Shown here in pieces: positions 19,331 through 28,089 of a stretch of 64,000 nucleotides of DNA. Under the pieces are notes generated by a model. It was not told where the DNA came from and did not search any database. It saw only the letters and a program-made list of their open reading frames with translations. Origin of the DNA: Myxococcota bacterium (GTDB taxonomy: Bacteria; Myxococcota_A; UBA9160; UBA6930); NCBI GenBank assembly GCA_028285625.1, contig JANQOX010000019.1, positions 248,001 to 312,000 on the forward strand, in the 5' to 3' direction. Every line of letters starts with the position of its first letter. Positions within the stretch are counted from its first letter, which is position 1. The translations under genes were made by a program, and so were the position numbers.

Positions 19331-19881
19331 GGGGCCTTCTCCGGGCTCAGCCAGAGCAGCAGTACGGGCAGGTCCTCCACCTGCGCGACCACCGTCACGA
19401 CGCGGGTGTCGGGCGGCGGGTGCATCGCCAGCACGGTCGTGACGAGCGTCTCCTCCACCACGCGGGCATCCCCTTCGACCTCGCGTCCGTGCGCGGCAGC
19501 CAGGCCCACCCCAAGGCTCGCGCCGACGCATCGGATCTGCGCGAGCGCTGCACCGGCTACGCGGGGTGGCCCCACGGTCCGTGCGAGCAGCCGCAGGGCG
19601 TCTTCGGGCGCGAAGCTCGCAAGGGCGATGGCCGGTCCGCGCGCGGGGACGGATACGCTCGCGCGCAGGTCCTCGGCACCCACCGCCAGGGGTGCCGGGA
19701 AGCTCGCGAGTGCCCCCGCATGCAGCCCGCGGACCCGCAGCACCAGACCCGGGCGGTCGGCGAACGGGCGCAGTTCGCGCGCCTCCAGGGCGTCGGCGAG
19801 GCCCGAGAGCGCGGATGCAGCGGTGGTGTCGGGTGTGGGGGGGGTCTGGGGGGACACGGCTCTCCGTCGTGTCCATCCCAT
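19327..19881 (-). CDS. Uncharacterised protein
   Basis: A 184-residue protein, rich in Ala and Val, without signal peptide or obvious membrane helix. The second half (alternating strands, GAALAQIRCVGASLGVGLA, then VVEETLVTTVLAM and a final VVTVVAQVEDLPVLLLWL) is loosely reminiscent of CheC/CheX-type folds, but no diagnostic motif is present and I do not assign it. It is divergent from the PilZ gene and convergent with the HAD gene, sharing the CTAG stop. The first 30 residues are low-complexity, so the true start may be further in. Confidence 0.5.
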   Translation of the reverse strand: MGWTRRRAVSPQTPPTPDTTAASALSGLADALEARELRPFADRPGLVLRVRGLHAGALASFPAPLAVGAEDLRASVSVPARGPAIALASFAPEDALRLLARTVGPPRVAGAALAQIRCVGASLGVGLAAAHGREVEGDARVVEETLVTTVLAMHPPPDTRVVTVVAQVEDLPVLLLWLSPEKAP

Positions 19882-19987
19882 CGGCGCGCCGCGGGCGCAC
19901 CTGAAGCGCGCCCGAGGGCCTTCGACCCCGGCCGTGACGGGCGCCAGCGCGCGACGTGGAGGACGTCACACGCGCCGGGCGCCCTTG

Positions 19988-20003
19988 CGTGACGATTGTC
20001 ACA
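19988..20003 (+). promoter_or_regulatory. CRP/FNR-family-like binding site upstream of the PilZ gene
   Basis: CGTGACGATTGTCACA matches the CRP half-site consensus TGTGA-N6-TCACA at nine of ten positions. It lies 47 nt before the PilZ gene start and 106 nt before the divergent gene. A CRP-family regulator is expected to bind such sites; none is encoded in the window as a stand-alone transcription factor. Confidence 0.45.
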
Positions 20004-20050
20004 CGGTCGAGGCCCCGACTGGCCGAGGAGGAGGGGCGGAGGGAGTGTGC

Positions 20051-20782
20051 ATGAGCGCGGATCGCGCAGTTTTGCTGGTGGACGTGGGCGCCGAGCCGAT
20101 GGGCCTGTTGGCGGACCAGATCCGACGCCTCGGCTTCCGGGCGCTCCGCACCAAGAGCGTCGAAGAGGGCGTGCACGCCCTCACCGACCCGCGCTACGCG
20201 ATGGCGGCGGCGTTGGTGCCCCCCGACCTGCCCTCGCTCGACCTCGAACGCTCGCTGCTCGCGTTCCGCGAGGCGCAGCCGGATGGCGACCTGCCGCTGC
20301 TGCTCGCAGGCCCTGAGCCCGCGGGCGAAGACCGAGAGCGCATGCGCCGCGCGGGCGTGCGACTCGCTCTCTGGTCGCCCTGGAACGATGCCGACGTCCG
20401 CTTCCAACTGAACCGCGCGCTGGCCGGCGACGCCATCGTGTCGCGGCGTCGGTTCGCCGAGCGCGTGCCCGCCGACCTCGCCGTGCGTCTGCGCGTGGGC
20501 AGCCGGGAGAAGGACGCGCGCGTCTACAGCCTGTCCGCTCGCGGCGCGTTCCTGTCGACCTCCCGTCCCTCGCTTCCGCGCACGCTGCTGCACCTGTCGC
20601 TGCCGCTTCCCGAACGCGACCTTCCGATCGCAGCGCGTGTGGTGATGACCAACGTGCCGGGCAATCTCGCCTGCCCGAGCCTGCCCTCGGGCATGGGGAT
20701 CCGGTTCACGGGCCAACACCCCGACGCGGACCAGCACCTGCGCACCTTCACCGAGACCCGCGCCCGCGAGCTGGTGGTCTAG
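20051..20782 (+). CDS. Pseudo-receiver/PilZ domain protein
   Basis: A 243-residue cytosolic protein. Residues about 1-125 have the alternating pattern of a response-regulator receiver (VLLVDVG start) but the phosphoacceptor position reads ALVPPD and the conserved Lys is absent, so it is likely not phosphorylated. Residues about 130-235 are a PilZ domain: RRRF with following basic residues, then SLSARGAFLST and a strand ending GMGIRFTG, the c-di-GMP-binding layout. Such pairs are common in Myxococcota. The ATG with an upstream purine-rich GGAGGGAG is chosen. It may respond to c-di-GMP set by the nearby EAL protein. Confidence 0.82.
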   Translation: MSADRAVLLVDVGAEPMGLLADQIRRLGFRALRTKSVEEGVHALTDPRYAMAAALVPPDLPSLDLERSLLAFREAQPDGDLPLLLAGPEPAGEDRERMRRAGVRLALWSPWNDADVRFQLNRALAGDAIVSRRRFAERVPADLAVRLRVGSREKDARVYSLSARGAFLSTSRPSLPRTLLHLSLPLPERDLPIAARVVMTNVPGNLACPSLPSGMGIRFTGQHPDADQHLRTFTETRARELVV

Positions 20783-20853
20783 ACCCGGCTCGCGCGCTCG
20801 CGCGAGGCCTTCGCGACCCCGCCGGTGGCGGCGCGGGCTGCTAGGGTCCCGCC

Positions 20854-21552
20854 ATGAGCGATTCCCCCGTCGGTGTCTCCCTGGAAGGCGCCGTCGCCGT
20901 GCTACGGCTCGACGACGGCAAGGCCAACGCCATCTCGCACACGGTGCTCGAAGCCCTGCACGCGGGTCTCGACCGCGCCGAGAAAGAGGCCAACGCGGTC
21001 CTGCTGCTCGGGCGCCCCGGACGGTTCTCGGCGGGCTTCGACCTCGGCGCCATGGGCGCGGGGCCCGAGTCCATGCGGTCTCTGGTGTCGGCCGGGGCCG
21101 AGTTCCTGATGCGCGTGTCGGAGGCACCGCTGCCCATCGTGGTGGGCTGCACCGGCCACGCCCTGGCCATGGGGGGCCTGATGCTCCTCGCGGCCGACCA
21201 GCGCATCGGCATCGAGGGACCCTTCAAGATCGGACTCAACGAGGTCTCGATCGGCATGACCCTGCCGAACTTCGGCGTCGAGCTGGGCGCGGAGCGCCTG
21301 TCGCGCCGTCACGTGCTGCGCGCCATCGTGCAGGCGGAAATCTACGATCCGGCGACCGCCGTGGATGCGGGCTTCCTGGATCGCGTGGTGGCGGCCGACG
21401 CCCTCGAAGCCGAAGCCACGGCCGTGGCCACCGCGCTCGGCGGGCTGCCGCGCGGGGCCTTCTCGGCGACCAAGCGCGCGCTGCGCGGCGCGCTGGTCGA
21501 ACGCGTTCGCGCGGGACTCGCCGCCGACATGGCGGGCTGGGGCGCAGCGTAG
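20854..21552 (+). CDS. Enoyl-CoA hydratase/isomerase family protein
   Basis: A 232-residue crotonase-fold protein. The oxyanion-hole segments are visible as GRFSAGFDLGAM and GHALAMGGLMLLA. It is shorter than the usual 260 residues, and the catalytic Glu pair of true hydratases is not evident (the region reads FKIGLNEVSIGMTLP, with one Glu). It may be an isomerase or hydrolase on acyl-CoA. The start is an ATG 72 nt after the PilZ gene; alkaline phosphatase follows after 5 nt. Confidence 0.88.
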   Translation: MSDSPVGVSLEGAVAVLRLDDGKANAISHTVLEALHAGLDRAEKEANAVLLLGRPGRFSAGFDLGAMGAGPESMRSLVSAGAEFLMRVSEAPLPIVVGCTGHALAMGGLMLLAADQRIGIEGPFKIGLNEVSIGMTLPNFGVELGAERLSRRHVLRAIVQAEIYDPATAVDAGFLDRVVAADALEAEATAVATALGGLPRGAFSATKRALRGALVERVRAGLAADMAGWGAA

Positions 21553-21557
21553 GCCCC

Positions 21558-23183
21558 GTGCGCGGCAAACGCGGTCGCGCTTGGCACGCGATCCGGATCA
21601 CCCTGGTGACCTCGGTGCTGCTGCCGTGCGCGGTCGCCTCCGGGCAGGACCCGCGACACCACGACCCGTGGTTCCGCTCGGGACAGCGGGCCCTCGAGCG
21701 CGCGCGCAGCCTCACCCCGGCTTCCCCCCCTGCCCACAACGTGGTGCTCTTTCTCGGCGACGGCATGGACGGCACCACCATTACGGCGGCGCGCATCCTC
21801 GCGGGCCAGCTGCGCGGCGAGACGGGCGAAGAGAACCTGCTCGCGTTCGAGCGGTTGCCGCACGTGGCGCTGCTCAAGACCTACAACACCAACATGCAGG
21901 TGCCGGACTCGGCCGGCACGATGACCGCGATCCTGTCGGGCGTGAAGACGAAGGCCGGCGTGCTCGGAGTCTCGGACGCGGTGGTGCACGGTGACGCCGC
22001 CAGCGTGGCCGCCGCCCGAGTGCCCACGCTGGTGGAAGAAGCCGCCGCGCGCGGCATGGCCGCCGGCATCGTGAGTACGGCGCGCATCACCCACGCCACG
22101 CCCGCCGCGGCGTACGCCCACGCGCCCGACCGCGACTGGGAGGACGACTCGGAGCTCCCGCAGGCGGCGCGGGACCTGGGCTTTCCGGACCTGGCGCGGC
22201 AGCTGGTCGATGCGAGCGGAATGCTCCAGGTGGTACTGGGAGGCGGCCGGCGCCACTTCCTGCCGCGCGAGGCGGCGGACCCCGAGTACCCCGAAGCCCG
22301 CGGCGCGCGCCGAGACGGGAACGACCTGCTTGCCGAGTGGCAGGCACGGCACCCCGGCGGTCGCTTCGTGTGGAACGCCAGCGGGCTCGCGGTGCTCGAC
22401 CCGGCGCAGGTCGGTCGGGTGCTCGGGCTCTTCGAGCCGAGCCACATGGCCTACGAGGCCGATCGCGCCGACGACCCCGGCGGCGAGCCGTCGCTGGCGG
22501 AGATGACCGACTTTGCCATCCGCCGCCTGGCCCGCGAACCCCTTGGTTTCGTGCTGGTCGTCGAAGCCGGCCGGATCGATCACGGCCACCATGCGGGCAA
22601 CGCCTACCGCGCCCTTCACGACACGATCGCCCTGGCCGACGCCGTCGAGGTGGCCCTCGAGCGCACGCGGGGCACGCCGACCCTGGTGGTGGTGACCGCC
22701 GACCACGGCCACACGCTCACCTTCGCGGGCTATCCCCGCCGCGGAAACCCGATCCTCGGGACGGTGGTGCCGCCCGAACGGGCCGGCACACCCGCCGGCC
22801 CCATGCGCGATGCCGGCGGCAAGCCCTACGCGACCCTGGGCTACGCCAACGGCCCCGGCCACCTCGCCCCCACGACGGTGCAGCCCGCCGGGCCGAAGCA
22901 CTACCCGCACTTCTCGCGTGGGCCGTTCGAGACCACCGGACCCGCGGGCGAGCGGCCCGAACTCACGAACGCGCAGACGACGGACCCGGCCTACCTGCAG
23001 GAGGCCGCCGTGCCGTTGCGTACGGAGACCCACGGCGGTCAGGACGTGACGCTCTTCGCAGGGGGCCCGCGCGCCGCACTCTTCCACGGCGTGCAGGAGC
23101 AGAGCTACGTCTACCACGCCATCCGAGGCGCGCTCGGCTGGGACGACGCGGCGGCTCCGCGGAAGCGCGAAGCGAACCCCTAG
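21558..23183 (+). CDS. Alkaline phosphatase
   Basis: Exported phosphomonoesterase of 541 residues with a signal peptide (basic start, hydrophobic core ending near VASGQ). Metal and catalytic motifs of the PhoA family are present: FLGDGMDGTT (metal Asp), VPDSAGTMTA (Ser nucleophile), VEAGRIDHGHH and VVTADHGH (Zn/Mg ligands), and the late TETHGGQDV with the final His. It releases phosphate from organic esters in the periplasm. No Pho box is evident because the gene starts 5 nt after the crotonase gene. Its stop TAG overlaps the stop of the convergent acetyltransferase in a shared CTAG. Confidence 0.94.
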   Translation: MRGKRGRAWHAIRITLVTSVLLPCAVASGQDPRHHDPWFRSGQRALERARSLTPASPPAHNVVLFLGDGMDGTTITAARILAGQLRGETGEENLLAFERLPHVALLKTYNTNMQVPDSAGTMTAILSGVKTKAGVLGVSDAVVHGDAASVAAARVPTLVEEAAARGMAAGIVSTARITHATPAAAYAHAPDRDWEDDSELPQAARDLGFPDLARQLVDASGMLQVVLGGGRRHFLPREAADPEYPEARGARRDGNDLLAEWQARHPGGRFVWNASGLAVLDPAQVGRVLGLFEPSHMAYEADRADDPGGEPSLAEMTDFAIRRLAREPLGFVLVVEAGRIDHGHHAGNAYRALHDTIALADAVEVALERTRGTPTLVVVTADHGHTLTFAGYPRRGNPILGTVVPPERAGTPAGPMRDAGGKPYATLGYANGPGHLAPTTVQPAGPKHYPHFSRGPFETTGPAGERPELTNAQTTDPAYLQEAAVPLRTETHGGQDVTLFAGGPRAALFHGVQEQSYVYHAIRGALGWDDAAAPRKREANP

Positions 23184-23680
23184 CCGCGCCGGATCCGATA
23201 GACCCGCCTCGGCAGGCCGTCGGCGTCGGGCGACGTCCCGGCGAAGAGGCCGCCGATCTTCTCCACGGCGCGCTGGCTTCGCAGGTTGTCGGGCCCCACG
23301 AAGAAGACCACCGAGTCCACGTAGCGGAACGCGTGCGCGAGCATCAGGCGCTTCATCTCGCCGTTGGTGGCACCGCCCCAGCAGCGCCGCGCGAGGAACG
23401 ACCAGCCGATCTCCACCTCGCGGCGCACCGGGTCGTGGCCGTGGTAGCGCGACGATCCGATCACCTCGCCGCTTCGGGCATCGCAGGCGAGCAGCGCGCC
23501 GCCCGAGTCCATCGCCTCGAGGAAGAACGGCCGGAACACCTCGGGGCGGTGGCGGTCGCGAGCGGGATGCTGCGCCCAGATCGCGGGATCGCATGCCACG
23601 GCGTAGAGCGCATCGTAGTCGCCGTGCCGTAGGGGACGCAGACGGACCCGTTCGCCTGCGAGCGTCGGCTGGCGGTCCAT
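23180..23680 (-). CDS. GNAT-family N-acetyltransferase (RimJ/RimL type)
   Basis: A 166-residue acetyltransferase. GERVRLRPLRHGDYDALYAV at the N-terminus, the central EVIGSSRYHG strand, EIGWSFLARRCWGGATNGEM (a variant of the acetyl-CoA loop) and the NLRSQRAVEKIGG helix are characteristic of the branch that acetylates protein N-termini or small molecules. It is transcribed toward alkaline phosphatase and lies 34 nt downstream of the flavin reductase gene, probably the last gene of the cfa-reductase cluster. Confidence 0.9.
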   Translation of the reverse strand: MDRQPTLAGERVRLRPLRHGDYDALYAVACDPAIWAQHPARDRHRPEVFRPFFLEAMDSGGALLACDARSGEVIGSSRYHGHDPVRREVEIGWSFLARRCWGGATNGEMKRLMLAHAFRYVDSVVFFVGPDNLRSQRAVEKIGGLFAGTSPDADGLPRRVYRIRRG

Positions 23681-23714
23681 GGTGCGCGTGGGTGGACCAT
23701 CGCGACACCCGACG

Positions 23715-24869
23715 CTAGCCGGCCGCCTGGGCCCGCGGCCCGGCCTCTGACGGCCCCGGCGCCACCAGCGCCGGCACGCCATCGTGCACAAACCAGCGGC
23801 GCACCACCACGTCGCGCACGAATCGGGGGTGACCCAGCAAGCGACCCGCCACGAAGCGCACCAGGCCCGCGGGCAGCCGGTCGGTGGGGCCCGGGCGATG
23901 GGTGCGATCGCCCAGGCGTCCGAGCAGTGCGCGCTCGTAGTGGGCCAGCGCCTCGGCACCGGATGACGCGCGCAGCGCATCGGCCAGCAGTAGACCCGAA
24001 TCGACGGCGGGTCGGATGCCCTCTCCGCTTCGGGGGTAGGCCAGGCCCGCCGCATCGCCCACCAGCGCGAGCCCATCGCCCACCAGACGCCTGGGGGCCT
24101 GGTCGTAGAGCAGGTAGGCATGGCCCGAGGCGGTCGCACCCAGGTCGGGGGGCAGCCTCCCCTGGGCCTCGAGCCACGCGAAGAAGGCGGCCACCTGCGC
24201 CCCCAGGTTGGCGCGGTCCTGACGACCGAGGCCCACGTTCAGGTAGCGGCCCTTGCGAAAGATCCAGCCGTAGCCGCGCAGGTCGCGCGTGAAGTAGATC
24301 TCCGGCACCCGGGGGTCGACCGGGCAGGCACGCTCCTGGGCCGGGTCGAGTGCGATCTCGAACTCCTGGGCCGCGACGATCGGCTCCTCGGACTTCGGGC
24401 CCGTCGCCAGCAGCCGACCCAGCGGACAGAAGTGCCCGCCCGCTCCGACCACCAGGGGCGCCGTGAAGCGATCGTCCACCACCCAGCCCGCACCGCCCTG
24501 CACGACGCGTCGGACGGGCGCGCCGGTGTGCACCTCGGCCTCGCACCGAGCCAGCAGGTGGGCGTCGAACTCGCAGCGCCGGATGCCGTAGCTGATCACC
24601 CGGTCGAACGGCGGGCGCGCCTCGCGATCGCCCTGGCGCTGCACCGCGAAGCCCTGGATCTCCTGCAGGACGTGGCGCTCGCCGTAGCGCGCCGGTGAAA
24701 CCCCGAGGCTCTCGAAGACCTGGGGCGTCACCCAGCCCGCGCAGGTCTTGTCGCGAGGAAAGCGCGCGCGATCGAGCACGACCACGCGCGCTCCGCTGCC
24801 GCGCAGGCCGTAGGCCAGCGACGAGCCCGCCGGCCCGCCGCCCACGATCACGACGTCAGCTCGCTCCAC
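23715..24869 (-). CDS. FAD-dependent oxidoreductase, geranylgeranyl-reductase-like
   Basis: A 384-residue flavoprotein. It has the FAD motif VVIVGGGPAGSSLAYGL, a second-shell CAGWVTPQV (matching the Cys-Gly block of geranylgeranyl reductases), and LVGDAAGLAYPRSGEGIRPAV, the ribityl-binding GD motif with the family proline. These enzymes reduce isoprenoid or lipid double bonds. The start codon overlaps the end of the cyclopropane synthase gene by 14 nt, so the pair likely modify membrane lipids together; the precise lipid is unknown. Confidence 0.85.
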   Translation of the reverse strand: MERADVVIVGGGPAGSSLAYGLRGSGARVVVLDRARFPRDKTCAGWVTPQVFESLGVSPARYGERHVLQEIQGFAVQRQGDREARPPFDRVISYGIRRCEFDAHLLARCEAEVHTGAPVRRVVQGGAGWVVDDRFTAPLVVGAGGHFCPLGRLLATGPKSEEPIVAAQEFEIALDPAQERACPVDPRVPEIYFTRDLRGYGWIFRKGRYLNVGLGRQDRANLGAQVAAFFAWLEAQGRLPPDLGATASGHAYLLYDQAPRRLVGDGLALVGDAAGLAYPRSGEGIRPAVDSGLLLADALRASSGAEALAHYERALLGRLGDRTHRPGPTDRLPAGLVRFVAGRLLGHPRFVRDVVVRRWFVHDGVPALVAPGPSEAGPRAQAAG

Positions 24870-26058
24870 GATCGTAGACGTGGGCGCGCGTCCAAGGGAT
24901 GCGGTCGTTCCCTGCGCGCGAGAAGACCACCTGGTAGAGCTGGATGGTTGCGACCGCGAACGACGCCACCGTGCCCGCCAGGTAGAAGCGCCAGGTACGC
25001 GCGAGTTCGCGACCCACGAGGGTCTCGACCCGGGCCTCGGCCGCCTCGAAGCGCTCGAGCCAGTGGCGCGCGGTGAGCGTGTAGTGGCGGCGCAGGTTCT
25101 CGACGTCGAGCACCGCCAGGTCCTGGGGTTCGAAGATCTGCATCATCTCGCCCAGCGTCGGCGGGTGCGCGTTGGGGAACACCCGCTGCTGCGTCCAGCG
25201 GTTGAGCGGCTGGGCGCGGCTGCGGCCGATGGTGTGGATCAGCCCGCGGCCGTGGGGTCGCAGCGTCCGCTGGATCACCTTGCCCAGTTCCGGGTAGTGA
25301 TCGGGGCCCACGTGCTCGAGCATGCCCACCGACACGAAGGCGTCGCAGGTGCCCGAGAGCTCGCGGTAGTCCTGCTCGACGAACGTCACGCGGTCCTGGA
25401 GACCCTGCTTCTCGGCCTGCTCGCGTGCCCAGGCGACCTGCTCGCCACTCACGTTGCAGGCGCGAACCCGCACGCCGTGGTGGCGCGCCATGTGGAGCGC
25501 GAGGGCGCCCCAGCCGCACCCGGCTTCGATCACGTCTTCGCCCGGGCGCAGGTCGAGCTTGCGGCAGACGTGCTCCATCTTGGCGACCTGGGCCTGCTCG
25601 AGAGTCGCCTCCGGCGTCTCGAAGTAGCCGCAGGTGTAGACCATGCGCTCGTCGAGCCAGAGCGCGTAGAAGTCGTTGCCGACGTCGTAGTGATGGCGCG
25701 CGTTCTTCGTCGCCTGGCCGAGACCGGTGGCCAGGGCGCGCTCACGCAGGCCGGCCGGGAGCAGGCGCTTCCAGAGCCCCACGTCGGCACGCGGTCGCAG
25801 CACCTCGGTCAGGAACTCGGCCAGGTCGCCGTCCACTTCCAGGCGGCCCTCGACGAACAGATCCCCGAGCTGCAGATCGGGGTCCAGGGCCAGGCGCACC
25901 AGGGCCGCGGCGTCGGCCACCCGCAGCGTACCCGCGGCCTTCGCTGCGGGCGCGCCGGCCTCGTCGCCCGTCCAGAGCCGTACGCGGACCTGGGGCTCGC
26001 CCGCCGCGGCGAGCAACGCGCGCAGGAATCGAAGGGCGAGGGCCGGAGGAAGCGTCAT
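24856..26058 (-). CDS. cfa: Cyclopropane-fatty-acyl-phospholipid synthase family protein
   Basis: SAM-dependent enzyme of 400 residues that adds a methylene group across double bonds of membrane lipids. It has an N-terminal lipid-binding domain (LFVEGRLEVDGDLAEFL), HHYDVGNDFYALWLDERMVY, the SAM motif VIEAGCGWGALALHMA, VSVGMLEHVG, and the C-terminal TWRFYLAGTVASFAV. It is the first gene of a minus-strand cluster with a reductase and a GNAT. Related methyltransferases act on other unsaturated lipids, so cyclopropanation is the likeliest but not the only reaction. Confidence 0.93.
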   Translation of the reverse strand: MTLPPALALRFLRALLAAAGEPQVRVRLWTGDEAGAPAAKAAGTLRVADAAALVRLALDPDLQLGDLFVEGRLEVDGDLAEFLTEVLRPRADVGLWKRLLPAGLRERALATGLGQATKNARHHYDVGNDFYALWLDERMVYTCGYFETPEATLEQAQVAKMEHVCRKLDLRPGEDVIEAGCGWGALALHMARHHGVRVRACNVSGEQVAWAREQAEKQGLQDRVTFVEQDYRELSGTCDAFVSVGMLEHVGPDHYPELGKVIQRTLRPHGRGLIHTIGRSRAQPLNRWTQQRVFPNAHPPTLGEMMQIFEPQDLAVLDVENLRRHYTLTARHWLERFEAAEARVETLVGRELARTWRFYLAGTVASFAVATIQLYQVVFSRAGNDRIPWTRAHVYDRGAS

Positions 26059-26192
26059 GCGGGCATTCCGGGGCCCCGGGGGCGAGGCGACCGAGAAACA
26101 TCATCCTCGCGCCTCCGGTGGCCGATGCAACCCCCAATGCCCCTGGCACGAGCAAGGGGTTCCTGGCAGAAGGCCCAGGGGTCCGCAAACCT

Positions 26193-26211
26193 GCCTGCCC
26201 GGTGGGCGGGC
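26193..26211 (+). other. Hairpin in leader of the GH15 gene
   Basis: GCCTGCCC-GGT-GGGCGGGC forms an 8-bp stem with one G-U pair and a 3-nt loop, 35 nt before the TTG start. No U tract follows, so it is not an intrinsic terminator. It may affect leader folding. The rest of the 188-nt divergent spacer shows no clear promoter. Confidence 0.3.
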
Positions 26212-26246
26212 GCCTCGGTTCGACCGGGCAAGGCGGAGGAGCGGCG

Positions 26247-28028
26247 TTGAGCAATCTCGAGCTGGGCATGGTGGGCAACGGCAGCTTCTCGGCGCTGGTC
26301 GACCGGCGCAGCCGCATCGTGTGGTCGTGCCTGCCGCGCTTCGACGGCGATCCCGTGTTCTCGAGCTTGCTCCAAGACGACCCGGAGCCGCCGCACGGGT
26401 TCTACGAGATCGTGCTCTCCGACTTCGAGAGCAGTCACCAGGCCTACGAGCGCAACACGGCGATCCTGCGCACGACCCTCCACGACCGGCACGGCGGCGC
26501 GGTCGAAATCGTGGACTTCGCCCCGCGCTACGTCGATCACGGGCGCACGTACCGACCGCTCATGCTGGTGCGCCAGGTGCGGCGCCTGGCGGGCCGTCCC
26601 CACATCACCGTGCGCGTGCGGCCCGGCAGCGGATGGGGTGCACAGCCCGCCAGTACGACCTGGGGCAGCAACCACATCCGCTACGTGATGCCCGACACGA
26701 CGATCCGGCTCACCACGGATGCGCCGCTACCGTACGTGCTCGACGAGACGCCCTTCGTGGTCGACGAGCCCGTCCACCTGGTACTCGGTCCGGACGAGAC
26801 GCTCTCCAGCGCGATTGCAACGGCCGCGCGCGACACCTTCGAGCGCACGCGCGAGTACTGGCTCGACTGGTCGCGCTCGCTCTCGATCCCCTTCGAGTGG
26901 CAACAGGCGGTGATCCGCGCGGCGATCACGCTCAAGCTCTGCGCCTACGAGGGCACCGGGGCCATCGTCGCCGCCATGACCACTTCGATCCCCGAGGCGG
27001 CGAACACCGAACGCAACTGGGATTACCGCTACTGCTGGCTGCGCGACGCGTACTTCACGGTGCACGCGCTCAACCGGCTGGGCGCCACGAAGACCATGGA
27101 GCGGTTCCAGGGCTGGATCACCAACGTGGTGGCGGCGTCCGAAGACGGTCACCTGCAGCCGGTCTACGGCATCGGCCGCGAAGCGCGGCTCGTCGAGCGA
27201 ACCGTCGACACCCTCTCGGGCTATCGCGGCATGGGCCCGGTGCGCGTCGGCAACCAGGCCTACGAGCACCTCCAGAACGACGTATACGGCAGCGTGGTGC
27301 TGGCCGCGGCCCAGTCGTTCTTCGACGAACGCCTGCGCCATCCCGGGGACGTCGACCTGTTCGAGCAGCTCGAACGCGTGGGCGAGCAGGCGGTGCGCCT
27401 CTACGACCAGCCCGACGCGGGCCTCTGGGAGTTCCGCACCCGGGCGAGCGTGCACACGTTCTCGGCACTCATGTGCTGGGCCGCGTGCGACCGGCTCGCG
27501 AACATCGCTGCGCACCTGGGACTCGAGGACCGCGCCGGCGACTGGCGCGAGCACGCCGACCGGATCCACGCAGACATCTGCGAGCGCGCGTGGAACGAGG
27601 AACTCGGCTGCTTCGTGGACGCCTTCGGTGGCGACAACCTGGACGCCAGCCTGCTCATGATGGAGCACGTGGGGTTCCTGCCGGCCAGCGACCCCCGCTA
27701 CGTCGCCACGGTCGAAGCCATCGAGAAGCGGCTGCGCCGCGGGCCGTACCTGTTCCGCTACGCGTCCGACGACTTCGGTACCCCCGAGACCGCCTTCAAC
27801 ATCTGCACGTTCTGGTTCATCGATGCGCTGTGCGCGGTGGGCCGCCGCGAGGAAGCGCGCGAGCTGTTCGAGAACATGCTCGAACGCTGCAACGGGGTCG
27901 GGCTGCTCTCCGAAGACCTCGACCCCCAGTCCGGCGAGCTCTGGGGGAACTTCCCTCAGACCTACTCGATGGTCGGGCTGATCCTGTGTGCGATGCGGCT
28001 GTCGAAGAGCTGGGAGCACGGCTTCTAG
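26247..28028 (+). CDS. Glycoside hydrolase family 15 protein
   Basis: A 593-residue cytosolic protein of the glucoamylase/trehalase type. The N-terminal domain begins SNLELGMVGNGSFSALVDRR and contains WSCLPRFDGDPVF, characteristic of GH15. The catalytic alpha/alpha barrel includes TERNWDYRYCWLRDAYFT, TVDTLSGYRGMGPVRVGNQA, and the late LLSEDLDPQSGELWGNFPQTYS with the second acidic residue. Members hydrolyse alpha-linked glucose such as trehalose or dextrins. A TTG start is chosen because GGAGGA lies 6 nt before it and the family begins there; the reading frame stays open upstream by chance. Which sugar is used cannot be told. Confidence 0.92.
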   Translation: MSNLELGMVGNGSFSALVDRRSRIVWSCLPRFDGDPVFSSLLQDDPEPPHGFYEIVLSDFESSHQAYERNTAILRTTLHDRHGGAVEIVDFAPRYVDHGRTYRPLMLVRQVRRLAGRPHITVRVRPGSGWGAQPASTTWGSNHIRYVMPDTTIRLTTDAPLPYVLDETPFVVDEPVHLVLGPDETLSSAIATAARDTFERTREYWLDWSRSLSIPFEWQQAVIRAAITLKLCAYEGTGAIVAAMTTSIPEAANTERNWDYRYCWLRDAYFTVHALNRLGATKTMERFQGWITNVVAASEDGHLQPVYGIGREARLVERTVDTLSGYRGMGPVRVGNQAYEHLQNDVYGSVVLAAAQSFFDERLRHPGDVDLFEQLERVGEQAVRLYDQPDAGLWEFRTRASVHTFSALMCWAACDRLANIAAHLGLEDRAGDWREHADRIHADICERAWNEELGCFVDAFGGDNLDASLLMMEHVGFLPASDPRYVATVEAIEKRLRRGPYLFRYASDDFGTPETAFNICTFWFIDALCAVGRREEARELFENMLERCNGVGLLSEDLDPQSGELWGNFPQTYSMVGLILCAMRLSKSWEHGF

Positions 28029-28089
28029 CCGCCCCCGCCCACCTCAAGCCCCGCGGGCGACCGGACGATGCCGTCCCGTGGAGGGCCAG

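Noticed and set aside
25425..26246. An upstream extension of the GH15 reading frame over the cfa gene
   Set aside because: The GH15 family N-terminus and a strong Shine-Dalgarno site lie at TTG 26247; the upstream part is Arg/Pro-rich shadow sequence.
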